A program made the position numbers and the translations under genes. A DNA stretch of 41,410 nt from Calidifontimicrobium sp964618555 (lineage in GTDB: Bacteria; Pseudomonadota; Gammaproteobacteria; Burkholderiales; Burkholderiaceae_C): contig CAZUBF010000012.1 in NCBI GenBank assembly GCA_964618555.1, positions 1-41,410 of the forward strand, given 5' to 3'. This document shows, in pieces, positions 31,528-40,244 of the stretch (its first letter is position 1; each line of letters starts with the position of its first letter). The notes beneath the pieces were generated by a model, which did no database searches, was not told the origin of the DNA, and saw only the letters and a list, made by a program, of their open reading frames with translations.

Positions 31528-33573
31528 ATGCAACGCCCCATCGCGATCCACGACGACCGGCACGCGAACGCGCTGCCGACGCTCGACGACGACCTGCTCC
31601 ACGGGCCGGAACCTGCGCCGGCGCTCGGACCCACCGCGCGCACCGCGCCGTCGTCGGCCAGCCTGTCACCGTGCGTCGCGCCCTGGGAACCGTCGCTGGT
31701 TGAAGGGCTCATCGACGAACTGCAGGCGCTGCGCGACGCGATGCGGTCCGAAGCCGCGCGCCTGGACCCGATCCGCGCCGATCTGCACCCGGCCCAGCAG
31801 ACCAGCGCGACCAACCTCGCCCACTACCTGGCGCTGCGCCGACGCGACGTGCGTGCGCTGCAGGACCGGCTGGCGGCGCTGGGGCTGTCGTCCCTCGGGC
31901 GCGCGGAGACCCACGCACTGGCCAACGTCGAACTGCTGCTGGCCGTGCTGCACCGGCTCGTCGGCCGCGCCTACCCGTTACCCGCCGACCCGCCGGCCGG
32001 CGCGCACGAGGGCCGCTCCCGGCTGGCGGCGCACGCACGCGCGCTGTTCGGGCCCGACCCGCAGGACCGACGCGTCCACATCATGGTGACGCTGCCCACC
32101 GACGCGGCGATCGACGACGCACTCGTGCAGGCGCTCGTCGACGGCGGCATGGACGTGGCCCGCATCAACTGCGCCCACGACGACGCGGCCACCTGGGCGG
32201 CGATGGCCGCACGCGTGCGCGACGCCGCACGGCGCGCCGGCCGCAACGTGCGCGTGCTGATGGACCTGGGCGGCCCCAAGCTGCGCACCGGCGCGCTGCC
32301 CGCGGGACCGTCCGTGCTCAAGCTGCGGCCGCGGCGCGACGTGTACGGCCGTGTCGTCGCCCCCGCGATCCTGGGGCTGCTGCCCCGGGCCGGCGGCCGG
32401 CCGCTGCCCGGGGTCGACGCGAGCGTCGTCGTCTCGCCCGACTGGCTGCGCGCGCTCGAACCGGGCGCCACCGTCGCGCTGGTCGACGCGCGCGGCGCCC
32501 GCCGGCAACTGACGGTGATCGATCGCGTCGACGGCGGCATGCGCGTCGCCAGCGACCGCACCGTCTACCTGTGCGGCTCCACGCTGCTGCGCCGTCGTGG
32601 CCACGGCCCGCAGCCGCGCGGCACCGCCATCGACGGCCTGCCCACGCCGGCCGGCGCGTGGCTGCTGCAGCGTGGCGACCGGCTGCGGCTGCTGAAGCAC
32701 GGGCCGGCGCGGCCCGCCGAGCCGTCGGCCGACGGGCGTGGCCCGCGGCCGGCGGCGATCGCGTGCACGCTGCCGCAGGCGCTCGATGCGGTGCGCGAGG
32801 GCGAACGCATGTGGTTCGACGACGGGCGCATCGGTGCCGTCGTGCGACGCCGGCTGCGCGACGCGGTCGAAGTCGAGGTCACGTACGCCGCCGAGGGCGG
32901 AAGCCGGCTGCGCGCCGACAAGGGCATCAATCTCCCCGACTCCCGGCTCGACCTGCCGGCTCTGACGGCGCAGGACCTGCAGGATCTGTCCCGTGTCGTC
33001 GAGCACGCCGACATGGTGGGGTTGTCGTTCGCGCAGTCTGCGACCGACGTGCGCGCGCTGCTCGACGCGCTCGCGCAGCGCGGGCGGCGCGACCTGCCGA
33101 TCGTGCTGAAGGTCGAGACGCGGCGTGGCTTCGAGGCCCTGCCGCAGATGCTGCTGGCGGCCATGGCCGCGCCGGTCTACGGCGTGATGATCGCGCGCGG
33201 CGACCTGGCGGTCGAGTGCGGCTACGAGCGCATGGCCGAGGTTCAGGAGGAGATCCTCTGGGCCTGCGAGGCGGCGCACGCGCCGGCCATCTGGGCCACG
33301 CAGGTGCTCGAGTCGATGGCGCGCACCGGCATGCCGTCGCGCGCCGAGATCACCGACGCCGCGATGGGCGAACGCGCCGAGTGCGTGATGCTGAACAAGG
33401 GCGCGCACATCGTCGACGCGCTGCGCACGCTCGACGACATCCTGCGCCGCATGCGCACCCACCAGGCGAAAAAGCGCCCGCTGCTGCGCGCCTTGCGCGC
33501 CTGGCCGGCGCTGCGCGACCCGGCGCATCGCGACGGGGTCGAGACCCGGCCCGGCGCATCGCGCGCAGCGTAG
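31528..33573 (+). CDS. Atypical pyruvate kinase-like protein with extra N-terminal domain
   Basis: A 681-residue protein built around a pyruvate kinase barrel. Barrel motifs: VHIMVTLPTDAAIDDALVQALVDGGMDVARINCAHD (near 183), VLMDLGGPKLRTG (near 246), IVLKVETRRGFEAL (near 526, catalytic Lys and metal Glu), VMIARGDLAVE (metal Asp) and IWATQVLESM (near 588). Compared with normal pyruvate kinases (about 470-480 residues) it has a helical N-terminal extension of about 180 residues. The B-domain region is about 200 instead of 100 residues, and there is no allosteric C-terminal domain after LNKGAHIVDALRTLDDIL. ATG 31528 is the likely start; the earlier frame to 31462 looks non-coding. Whether it makes pyruvate is unproven; conserved catalytic residues favour activity. 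The Pho-box-like repeats suggest phosphate control. Confidence 0.85.
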   Translation: MQRPIAIHDDRHANALPTLDDDLLHGPEPAPALGPTARTAPSSASLSPCVAPWEPSLVEGLIDELQALRDAMRSEAARLDPIRADLHPAQQTSATNLAHYLALRRRDVRALQDRLAALGLSSLGRAETHALANVELLLAVLHRLVGRAYPLPADPPAGAHEGRSRLAAHARALFGPDPQDRRVHIMVTLPTDAAIDDALVQALVDGGMDVARINCAHDDAATWAAMAARVRDAARRAGRNVRVLMDLGGPKLRTGALPAGPSVLKLRPRRDVYGRVVAPAILGLLPRAGGRPLPGVDASVVVSPDWLRALEPGATVALVDARGARRQLTVIDRVDGGMRVASDRTVYLCGSTLLRRRGHGPQPRGTAIDGLPTPAGAWLLQRGDRLRLLKHGPARPAEPSADGRGPRPAAIACTLPQALDAVREGERMWFDDGRIGAVVRRRLRDAVEVEVTYAAEGGSRLRADKGINLPDSRLDLPALTAQDLQDLSRVVEHADMVGLSFAQSATDVRALLDALAQRGRRDLPIVLKVETRRGFEALPQMLLAAMAAPVYGVMIARGDLAVECGYERMAEVQEEILWACEAAHAPAIWATQVLESMARTGMPSRAEITDAAMGERAECVMLNKGAHIVDALRTLDDILRRMRTHQAKKRPLLRALRAWPALRDPAHRDGVETRPGASRAA

Positions 33574-33624
33574 CGCCCGCGCGGGTCCGCGACGATCCGG
33601 TCGGCGCAGTAGATCGCGCGCCGC

Positions 33625-34482
33625 TCACGCCCCGACGTGCCGGCCTCCGTGTGCCAGCGCCGCCGCGTGGTGGGCGAAGTGGTCGGCGAGGAAGCTGGCG
33701 ACGAAGTAGTAGCTGTGGTCGTAGCCGGGCTGCAGCCGCAGCGTCAGCGGGTGCCCTGCCGATTCGCACGCCGCCCGAAGCAGTTCGGGCCGCAGCTGGC
33801 TGGCCAGGAACTCGTCGGCATCGCCCTGGTCGACCAGCAGCGGCAGCCGCTCGTCGCGCGGCTGCGCGACCAGTGCCACGGTGTCGTGTCCGGCCCAGTC
33901 CGCGCGGTCGTCGCCGAGATAGGCCGCGAACGCCTTCTGCCCCCAGGGCACCTGCGTGGGCGCGACGATGGGCGAGAACGCCGAGACGCTGGCGTAACGC
34001 CCCGCGTGGCGCAACGCCAGCGTCAGCGCGCCATGGCCGCCCATCGAGTGCCCGCAGATGCCGCGCCGCGGCAGCGCCGGGAAGTGCCGCTCCACCAGCG
34101 CCGGCAGTTCGTCGACGACGTAGTCCTCCATGCGGTAGTGCGGCACCCACGGTGCCCGGGTCGCATTGAGGTAGAAGCCGGCGCCCTGCCCCAGGTCGTA
34201 CGCCGGATCGTCGGCCACCGCCGGGCCGCGCGGGCTGGTGTCGGGCGCGACCACGATCAGGCCGTGCCGCGCCGCATGCGGCTGCGCCCCGGCCTTGGTG
34301 ATGAAGTTCTGCTCGGTGCAGGTCAGTCCCGACAGCCAGTACAGCACCGGGCAGGGCTGGCCGCGCAGGGCCGCGGCAGGCAGGTACACGCCCACGCGCA
34401 TCTCGCAGCCCAGCGTGCGCGAGACGTGCTTCCACACTTCCTGGCAGCCGCCGAAGCTGGCGTGCCGTTCGATGCGTTCCAT
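33625..34482 (-). CDS. fghA: S-formylglutathione hydrolase
   Basis: A 285-residue alpha/beta hydrolase that splits S-formylglutathione to glutathione and formate, the second step of formaldehyde detoxification. The nucleophile motif GHSMGGHGAL is near residue 148, with SFGGCQEVWKHVSRTLGCEMRVGVYLP at the start, LTCTEQNFITKAGAQ near the oxyanion hole, the Asp in LVDQGDADEFL and the His in PGYDHSYYFVASF. ATG 34482 has AGGAG upstream. It follows the frmA gene by 53 bases on the same strand, giving a two-gene operon. Family identity is clear from the ordered motifs. Confidence 0.96.
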   Translation of the reverse strand: MERIERHASFGGCQEVWKHVSRTLGCEMRVGVYLPAAALRGQPCPVLYWLSGLTCTEQNFITKAGAQPHAARHGLIVVAPDTSPRGPAVADDPAYDLGQGAGFYLNATRAPWVPHYRMEDYVVDELPALVERHFPALPRRGICGHSMGGHGALTLALRHAGRYASVSAFSPIVAPTQVPWGQKAFAAYLGDDRADWAGHDTVALVAQPRDERLPLLVDQGDADEFLASQLRPELLRAACESAGHPLTLRLQPGYDHSYYFVASFLADHFAHHAAALAHGGRHVGA

Positions 34483-34535
34483 GGCGTTCGACTCCTGCGG
34501 GCGGTGCCCGTGTTCGCGACGGCGCGCACGCGCGG

Positions 34536-35645
34536 TCAGTAGTGCACCACCGAGCGGATCGACTTGCCCGCGTGCATCAGATCGAAGGCGGTGTTGATCT
34601 CGGTCAGCGGCATGGTGTGCGTGACGAACGGCGCCAGCTGGATGCGGCCGGCCATCGCGTCTTCCACCATGCCCGGCAGCTGCGAGCGGCCCTTGACGCC
34701 GCCGAAGGCGGTGCCGAGCCAGCGCCGGCCGGTGACCAGCTGGAACGGGCGGGTGGAGATCTCCTGCCCGGCACCGGCCACGCCGATGATCACCGACTGG
34801 CCCCAGCCGCGGTGCGCGCATTCCAGCGCCGCGCGCATGACCTGCACGTTGCCGATGCACTCGAAGCTGTGGTCCACGCCCCAGCCGGTCATCTCGACGA
34901 TCACCTGCTGGATCGGCTTGTCGTGGTCCCTGGGGTTCACGCAGTCGGTGGCGCCCATCACCCGCGCGAGGGCAAACTTGTCCGGGTTGGTGTCGACCGC
35001 GATGATGCGCCCGGCCCCGGCCAGCCGGGCACCCTGGACCACCGCCAGCCCGATGCCGCCCAGGCCGAACACGGCCACCGAGTCGCCCGCCTGCACCTTG
35101 GCGGTGTTCTTCACCGCGCCCAGTCCGGTGGTCACGCCGCAGCCCAGCAGACACACCTGCTCGGGGTTCGCCTGCGGGTGGATCCTGGCCAGCGACACCT
35201 CGGCCACCACGGTGTACTCGCTGAACGTGGAGCAGCCCATGTAGTGGTGCACCGGCCGGCCCTGGTAGGAGAACCGCGTCGTGCCGTCGGGCATCACGCC
35301 CTTGCCCTGCGTCGCGCGCACCGCCACGCACAGGTTGGTCTTGCCGCTCGTGCAGAACAGGCACTCGCCGCACTCGGCCGTGTACAGCGGAATGACGTGG
35401 TCGCCGGGCCGCACGCTGGTCACGCCGTCGCCCACCTCGACGACGATGCCCGCGCCCTCGTGGCCCAGCACGGCCGGGAACAGCCCTTCCGGGTCGTCGC
35501 CCGACAGTGTGAACGCGTCGGTGTGGCACACGCCGGTGTGGGTGATCCTCACCAGCACCTCGCCCTTCTTCGGCGCGGCGACGTCGATCTCGACGACCTG
35601 CAGCGGCTGGCCGGCCTGGAACGCGACGGCGGCACGGGATTTCAT
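34536..35645 (-). CDS. frmA: S-(hydroxymethyl)glutathione dehydrogenase (class III alcohol dehydrogenase)
   Basis: A 369-residue zinc-dependent, NAD-linked dehydrogenase that oxidises S-hydroxymethylglutathione to S-formylglutathione; it also reduces S-nitrosoglutathione. Motifs: GVCHTDAFTLSG (catalytic zinc), VLGHEGAGIV, AECGECLFCTSGKTNLC (structural zinc, four Cys), GMTT-equivalent CLLGCGVTTGLGA, Rossmann VFGLGGIGLAVVQGAR, DTNPDKFALARVMGATDCVNP, ECIGNVQVMRAALECAHRGWG and the end THTMPLTEINTAFDLMHAGKSIRSVV. ATG 35645 has CAGGAG upstream. It is first in the operon with fghA. The upstream 263 bases have no gene and probably hold its promoter; no frmR-type regulator is adjacent. Confidence 0.97.
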   Translation of the reverse strand: MKSRAAVAFQAGQPLQVVEIDVAAPKKGEVLVRITHTGVCHTDAFTLSGDDPEGLFPAVLGHEGAGIVVEVGDGVTSVRPGDHVIPLYTAECGECLFCTSGKTNLCVAVRATQGKGVMPDGTTRFSYQGRPVHHYMGCSTFSEYTVVAEVSLARIHPQANPEQVCLLGCGVTTGLGAVKNTAKVQAGDSVAVFGLGGIGLAVVQGARLAGAGRIIAVDTNPDKFALARVMGATDCVNPRDHDKPIQQVIVEMTGWGVDHSFECIGNVQVMRAALECAHRGWGQSVIIGVAGAGQEISTRPFQLVTGRRWLGTAFGGVKGRSQLPGMVEDAMAGRIQLAPFVTHTMPLTEINTAFDLMHAGKSIRSVVHY

Positions 35646-35908
35646 CGGCAGTTCTCCTGGGGATGGCGCAAGCGGGCTCGCGGCGCGCCGGGCGGGTGAC
35701 GCGGACGATCGTACCGTCGAGCCGCGTCGCCGGTGCTTGATCGCCATCTTGTCGACAGTTGGGGCGCAGGGTGAGGCCCAGGCCAGGGCGGTCGCTCGAT
35801 CGAGCTTCGTGGATGCGCTCGATCACGATCCTGGAGCCCTTCCAGCCGAACGCGGCGCGGCGGAAGCGGGTGCGGAGTGTTTACGTAGGCATTGCAGCGA
35901 TGTCGTCG

Positions 35909-36463
35909 TCAAGGGCGACTGGGGCTGTCGAGCGCCGCCAGGTCGGCTTTCCACTGTCGGCGCAGCGCCCGCCGGCCGTCGTGCAGGCCGCTGGCCTTGC
36001 CGATCACCAGCCTGTGCGGCGACCCTTGGCGCAGCGTCGTGCACAAGAGCGGCGCGGCCGCGGCCGACAGGCTCTCCTGGACATGCCGTCGGCGCGCCTC
36101 GGGCATCGCCAGCGTCAACGCCTGGCCCTGCGCGGACTCTGCCCACCGGATGACGGCGTTGCAGTCGGCGCAGCGGCAGACCCATTCGACGTCGTCCACG
36201 GTGTGGTCGTCCGAGCGGCGTTCGGGTGTGGCGAGCGCCCGGTGCAACGCGCCAAGGACCGCATCGCGCAAGGCCTGCACGGCGGCGGGGCCGTCGGCAG
36301 GCAAGGCCTGCACCAGCGGCCGCAGGCGCTTCAATGGGTAGTGCAGCGGATGCGTCCGTACGTGGCCCATCAGACGGTCCAGCGAGGCGTCGGCTGCCAC
36401 CAGCGCCTCGCGGCATAGAAGCAGCAACCGATCGATCAACGCATGGCTCAGCCCGGCACCCAT
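35909..36463 (-). CDS. Conserved hypothetical protein, possibly the C-terminal part of a longer protein
   Basis: A 184-residue helical protein with VEWVCRCADCNAVIRWAESAQGQALTLAMPEARRRHVQESL followed by CTTLRQGSPHRLVIGKASGLHDGRRALRRQWKADLAALD. This end resembles the C-terminal Cys-rich module (C-x-C-x2-C ... GSPY-LV-K) of a long 2-oxoglutarate/Fe(II)-oxygenase-associated family, where it follows several hundred more residues. The frame stays open upstream of ATG 36463 (DRIRDAADAACVAALATG) until the amidohydrolase stop at 36555, so the gene may be a 5'-truncated copy starting inside a deletion junction. It may still be translated. No function can be given. Confidence 0.5.
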   Translation of the reverse strand: MGAGLSHALIDRLLLLCREALVAADASLDRLMGHVRTHPLHYPLKRLRPLVQALPADGPAAVQALRDAVLGALHRALATPERRSDDHTVDDVEWVCRCADCNAVIRWAESAQGQALTLAMPEARRRHVQESLSAAAAPLLCTTLRQGSPHRLVIGKASGLHDGRRALRRQWKADLAALDSPSRP

Positions 36464-36554
36464 GCCGGTCGCCAGAGCCGCGACACAGGCGGCGTCGGCC
36501 GCATCGCGGATGCGATCGGGGGAAGTCGCCGCACGGGTGCCTGACGGCTCGGTG

Positions 36555-38183
36555 TCAAGGGCTCCAGCCGGCCTCCTCGTGAACCACGACGCCGTCGACC
36601 AGCGTCAGGAAGCTGCGTGTCGCCGGCAGCGCCGACGCGGGCACCGTCAGCACGTCTTGTGACAGTACCGCGAGATTCGCCGCGAAGCCCGGCTTCAACT
36701 GGCCGGTCTGCCGCTCGGCTCGCTCGGCGTACGCACCGCCGGCCGTGTAGGCACGCAGTGCCTGCTCGCGCGAGAGCGCTTCGTCAGGCGCTGCCGCATA
36801 GGTGATGGCCAGCATCATGTTGAGGAACGGGTTCTGCTCGGGCTCGTCGCCGTCCGACCCGAGCGCCAGCACGACCCCACCACGGCCCAGGCTCGCCAGC
36901 ATCGGGAGCGCCCCGCGGCGCCCCGGCATCGGCGGCGGGAAGTGGGTCGGGTTCTGCACCACGACCAGGCCGAACTCGGCCACGCGCGCGAGCGTGTCGG
37001 GGCGGATGCCGTCACCGTGCTCGAGGCGCACCCGCTTGGCACGCCAGACCTCGGGCGTCGCGAGTTCGGACATCAGCGCCAGCAGACGGTCGGTCTGCGC
37101 GTCGCCGACGACGTGCAGCGCGAGCTGGCGCGGGCTCGCCAGCGCGCGGCGCAGGATCTCGCGCAGCTGCGTGTCGTCGAGGTTCGAGCGGCCACGCCAG
37201 CCCGCACGGTCGGGGTAGTCGTCGCGGCGCAGCGCATTCTGTTCGAGCGGCGTGCCGTCGAGCATCCACTTCGGGCCCTCGATCCGCACCGCGGCCGGCG
37301 CCTCCGGCGTGGCCGCATCGATCGCGCGCCACGCCGCGTCGACGTCGTGCAGCGCGCCGGCCCAGGCATACACGGTCCAGCGCTGCACGGGCCGCACGCG
37401 CTTCAACGCCTCGATCGTCACGCCAAGCGGGCTGCCGCTGTTCATCAAGTGGACCGACGTCACGCCCCAGCGTGCATAGCGGCGCGACGCGGCGGCGAAC
37501 ACGTCGGCGAGTCGTGCCGCGTCCGGAGGCGCCGCGCGAAGCTCGAGATCCTCGGCCGCCTCGTAGGCGCGCCCATCGAGGCGGCCCTTCTCGTCGCGAC
37601 CCCACCAGCCGCCGATCGGGTCGGCGACGTCCTCGGCGATGCCCAGAGCGGCCAGCGCCGCGCTGTTGACGATCGTCGTGTGGCCCCAGAAGCCGCGCAG
37701 CAGCACCGGCCGACGCGGTGACACGGCGTCGAGTGCGATGCGCCAGTTGCGCGGATCGCGCGCGGCGCGCGGGCCGACCCAGGCGCTGATCCAGCCTTCG
37801 CCGGCCTTCGCTTCGGCCGCGACGGCGGCGAGCACCTGCTCGGCGCTGGGCCCCGGGAACGGCAGGCCGGGCAGCGGCAGTGGCGGCGACGGCAAACCCC
37901 AGCCGAGATGCACGTGGGCCTCGACCAGCCCTGGGACGACGAGTCGCCCGCCGGCGTCGACGATGCGCGTCGACGGCCCGGCCAGCGCGCGGATCTCGGC
38001 GTCGCCGCCGATGGCCTTGATGCGCCCGTCCTCGACGGCGAGCGCGCGCGCCGGCGAACCCGTTGGCTCGCCGGTGAACAGCTTGCCGTTCAGCACGATC
38101 AGCTGCGGCGCCGCCGCGGCGGCTGCACTCAGCAGGGCGGCGATCAACGGGACTATTGCGGCACGGATGGCACAGATCGTCAT
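36555..38183 (-). CDS. Exported YtcJ-like amidohydrolase
   Basis: A 542-residue metal-dependent amidohydrolase with a signal peptide (AAIVPLIAALLSAAAAAAPQ). It matches the amidohydro_3/YtcJ group: LIVLNGKLFTG at the start, VPGLVEAHVHLGWG (metal HxH), WGHTTIVNSAALAALGI, KWMLDGTPLEQNA (family-typical KxxxDG), LALHVVGDAQTDRLL (metal His), VRLEHGDGIRPDTLARVAEFGLVVVQNPTHF (metal His), ALGSDGDEPEQNPFLNMM (catalytic Asp) and the C-terminal GFAANLAVLSQDVL. The substrate is unknown; members act on amides, lactams or formamides. ATG 38183 has GGAGG immediately upstream. It is divergent from the second winged-helix/TPR regulator, with three ACGAA repeats between, suggesting direct control. Confidence 0.92.
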   Translation of the reverse strand: MTICAIRAAIVPLIAALLSAAAAAAPQLIVLNGKLFTGEPTGSPARALAVEDGRIKAIGGDAEIRALAGPSTRIVDAGGRLVVPGLVEAHVHLGWGLPSPPLPLPGLPFPGPSAEQVLAAVAAEAKAGEGWISAWVGPRAARDPRNWRIALDAVSPRRPVLLRGFWGHTTIVNSAALAALGIAEDVADPIGGWWGRDEKGRLDGRAYEAAEDLELRAAPPDAARLADVFAAASRRYARWGVTSVHLMNSGSPLGVTIEALKRVRPVQRWTVYAWAGALHDVDAAWRAIDAATPEAPAAVRIEGPKWMLDGTPLEQNALRRDDYPDRAGWRGRSNLDDTQLREILRRALASPRQLALHVVGDAQTDRLLALMSELATPEVWRAKRVRLEHGDGIRPDTLARVAEFGLVVVQNPTHFPPPMPGRRGALPMLASLGRGGVVLALGSDGDEPEQNPFLNMMLAITYAAAPDEALSREQALRAYTAGGAYAERAERQTGQLKPGFAANLAVLSQDVLTVPASALPATRSFLTLVDGVVVHEEAGWSP

Positions 38184-38256
38184 GGGAACCTCCGGGATCG
38201 GTGGTGGGAGCGTTCCGCAGCGTGCTCGCCACGCTCGACCGTGTCCCGATCGCCGG

Positions 38257-38281
38257 ACGAAAATGAACGAAGATCGACGAA
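38257..38281 (-). promoter_or_regulatory. Three TTCGT direct repeats at 10-bp spacing
   Basis: On the plus strand ACGAA begins at 38257, 38267 and 38277, so TTCGT repeats read toward the amidohydrolase on the minus strand, 74 bases before its start. The spacing is one helical turn. Compare TTCGG at 11-base spacing beside the paralogous regulator (19540-19566). Confidence 0.55.
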
Positions 38282-38298
38282 ATCGCAGCGAGGTGGGT

Positions 38299-40023
38299 AT
38301 GGAGCTGGCCTCACAGGCGCCCCCGGCGGCGCGGACGCTGCAAGTCGCGGATCGGGTGATCGACCTGGGCCGCGAAGTGCTGCTCGACGCCGAGGGTCGG
38401 GTCGTCGAGCTGCGGCCGCAGGCGTACCAGGTGCTGCGCCATCTGGTGCTGCATGCCGGACGCGTGGTCGGCAAGGACGAGCTGCTCGGTGCCGTGTGGC
38501 CGAACACGGTCGTGACCGACGACTCGCTCGTGCAGGCGATCGGCGACGCGCGCCGCTCGCTCGGCGCCGCGGGGCACGACGTCCTCAAGACCGTGCCCCG
38601 GCGTGGTTACATGCTGGTGGCCGGCGCCGTCGGGCCGGTGGCCGCGCAGCCACCGTCGAGCGCCGATGCAGGCGGCGTGGGGCCAGCAACGCCCACCACC
38701 GCGACGCCGCCGTCACCGCGGTGGTGGCTGGCGGTCGGCGGCGTGCTCGCGCTGCTGGCGCTGGCGACGCTGTGGTGGATCGGGCGCCCGCGGCACGACG
38801 CCGCACCCGACGAAACGGTAGCGCGACCTTCGATTGCCGTGCTGTCGTTCAGGGACCCGCAGCGACACCCCGACGGCGAGCTGCTGGCGCGCAGCTTTGC
38901 CGAGGATCTCGTCAGCGAGCTGGCGCGCGGACCCGAGATGCGTGTCGTGTCGCACCAGTCGAGTCTCCGGTTCGTCGGCCAGAACGCGCCGCTCGGCGAG
39001 ATCGGCCGCCAGCTGCGAAGCCGCTACCTGGTCGACGGCACCGTGCAGCGCGAAGGCGAGCAGCTGCGCGTCGTCGTGCAGTTGCTCGACAGCGACGACG
39101 GCCGGGTGGTCTGGTCGTCGGTGCACGCGGTCGAGCACGAGGCGCTGCCCTCGGTGCGTCGCGAACTGGCGGCACGCATCGCGGGCACACTGCTGTCCAA
39201 GGTTCGGCGCACCGAGGAACGGCGCGCGCTGCAACGCCCGCCCGCCGCGCTCGACGTGGTCGTGCTCACCGAGCACGGCAAGTCGGCCATGGTGCGCTAC
39301 AGCGCCGACGGCATCCGCACCGCACGCCGGTTCTACGAGCAGGCACTGGCGATCGACCCCGACCATGCGCCGACCTGGGCCAACCTCGCCATCGCCAACA
39401 CCGTCGACGTCGGCCTGCAGCTGACCGGCGAGTGGAAGCGTGACCGCCTGCCCGACGTGCTCGCCCAGGCGCGCCGTGCGATCTCGCTCGACCCCGAGCT
39501 GGCGCTCGGGTGGGTCGCACTGGCGCAGGCGCAGGCGCTCGCGCGAGACTACCCGGCCGCGATGGCGTCGGCACGGCGATGTTTCGACGTCAGTCCCAAC
39601 GACGCCGACTGCTTCTACATCCTGGGCAAAGCCGAACTCGAGTCCGGCGACCCACAGGTCGCCGTGCGGCTGATGGAAGAGGCGCTCGACCGCAACCCGA
39701 TGCCGCCGACCTACCTGCCGGCGTTCTACGCGACGGCACTGTGGGCGAACCGGCGCTTCGACGAGGCGCTGCGTGTGGCCGACGAGTGCCTGGCGCGCGC
39801 ACCGGCGTTCTGGCGCTGCCGGCAGGACCGGATCGTGGCGCTGGTCGACCTGGGCCGCAAGCGTGAGGCCGAGGAAGAAGCCCAGGTCCTGCTGGCAAGG
39901 GTACCCATGACTGCCGAGAGCTTCGCGCTGTTCGCACCCAGCTCGACCGCGCTTCGCGAGCGGCGCGTGGCGGCTGCCCGGGCGGCGGGCGTGCCGTCCA
40001 GGCCGGCCTCGGCGCCGAGATGA
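38299..40023 (+). CDS. Second membrane-anchored winged-helix/TPR regulator
   Basis: A 574-residue paralogue of the regulator at 17789-19495, with the same plan: an N-terminal winged helix (about 12-108; LRPQAYQVLRHLVLHAGRVVGKDELLGAVW, TDDSLVQAIGDARRSLG, LKTVPRRGYMLVAG), a transmembrane helix (about 142-162), an AVLSFRD-type TolB-N-like domain (LRSRYLVDGTVQREGEQLRVVVQLLDSDDGRVVWSS) and TPR-like repeats (RRFYEQALAIDPDHAPTWANLAIANT, ARRCFDVSPNDADCFYILGKAELESGD). I chose ATG 38299, with GAGGTG upstream; ATG 38263 lies inside the direct-repeat operator and is less likely. It is divergent from the exported amidohydrolase. The ligand is unknown; a CadC-like membrane-to-DNA switch is the natural model. 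Confidence 0.9.
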   Translation: MELASQAPPAARTLQVADRVIDLGREVLLDAEGRVVELRPQAYQVLRHLVLHAGRVVGKDELLGAVWPNTVVTDDSLVQAIGDARRSLGAAGHDVLKTVPRRGYMLVAGAVGPVAAQPPSSADAGGVGPATPTTATPPSPRWWLAVGGVLALLALATLWWIGRPRHDAAPDETVARPSIAVLSFRDPQRHPDGELLARSFAEDLVSELARGPEMRVVSHQSSLRFVGQNAPLGEIGRQLRSRYLVDGTVQREGEQLRVVVQLLDSDDGRVVWSSVHAVEHEALPSVRRELAARIAGTLLSKVRRTEERRALQRPPAALDVVVLTEHGKSAMVRYSADGIRTARRFYEQALAIDPDHAPTWANLAIANTVDVGLQLTGEWKRDRLPDVLAQARRAISLDPELALGWVALAQAQALARDYPAAMASARRCFDVSPNDADCFYILGKAELESGDPQVAVRLMEEALDRNPMPPTYLPAFYATALWANRRFDEALRVADECLARAPAFWRCRQDRIVALVDLGRKREAEEEAQVLLARVPMTAESFALFAPSSTALRERRVAAARAAGVPSRPASAPR

Positions 40024-40244
40024 CCGACGGATGATTGCCTGGGCACTGTCGGGTTCAGGTTCGAGCGTTCGGTCCGCGGTGCTGCGCACTGCCGACGCTC
40101 GTGACGACGACGTTCGGTGTGCCTCTCGGGTCGCAAGGGTCTCGGCAGCGTACCGCTTTCGGCGCTCGTGCACGGAGCGCCTCGACGGCAGCACGGCGCG
40201 AATGCAGCCTCCGAACGGGACGCCGGGATCGCGTTGCGTGCCGC

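Noticed and set aside
38263..38298. Start of the second winged-helix regulator at ATG 38263
   Set aside because: It would lie within the ACGAA repeat operator and lacks a ribosome binding site; ATG 38299 has GAGGTG.
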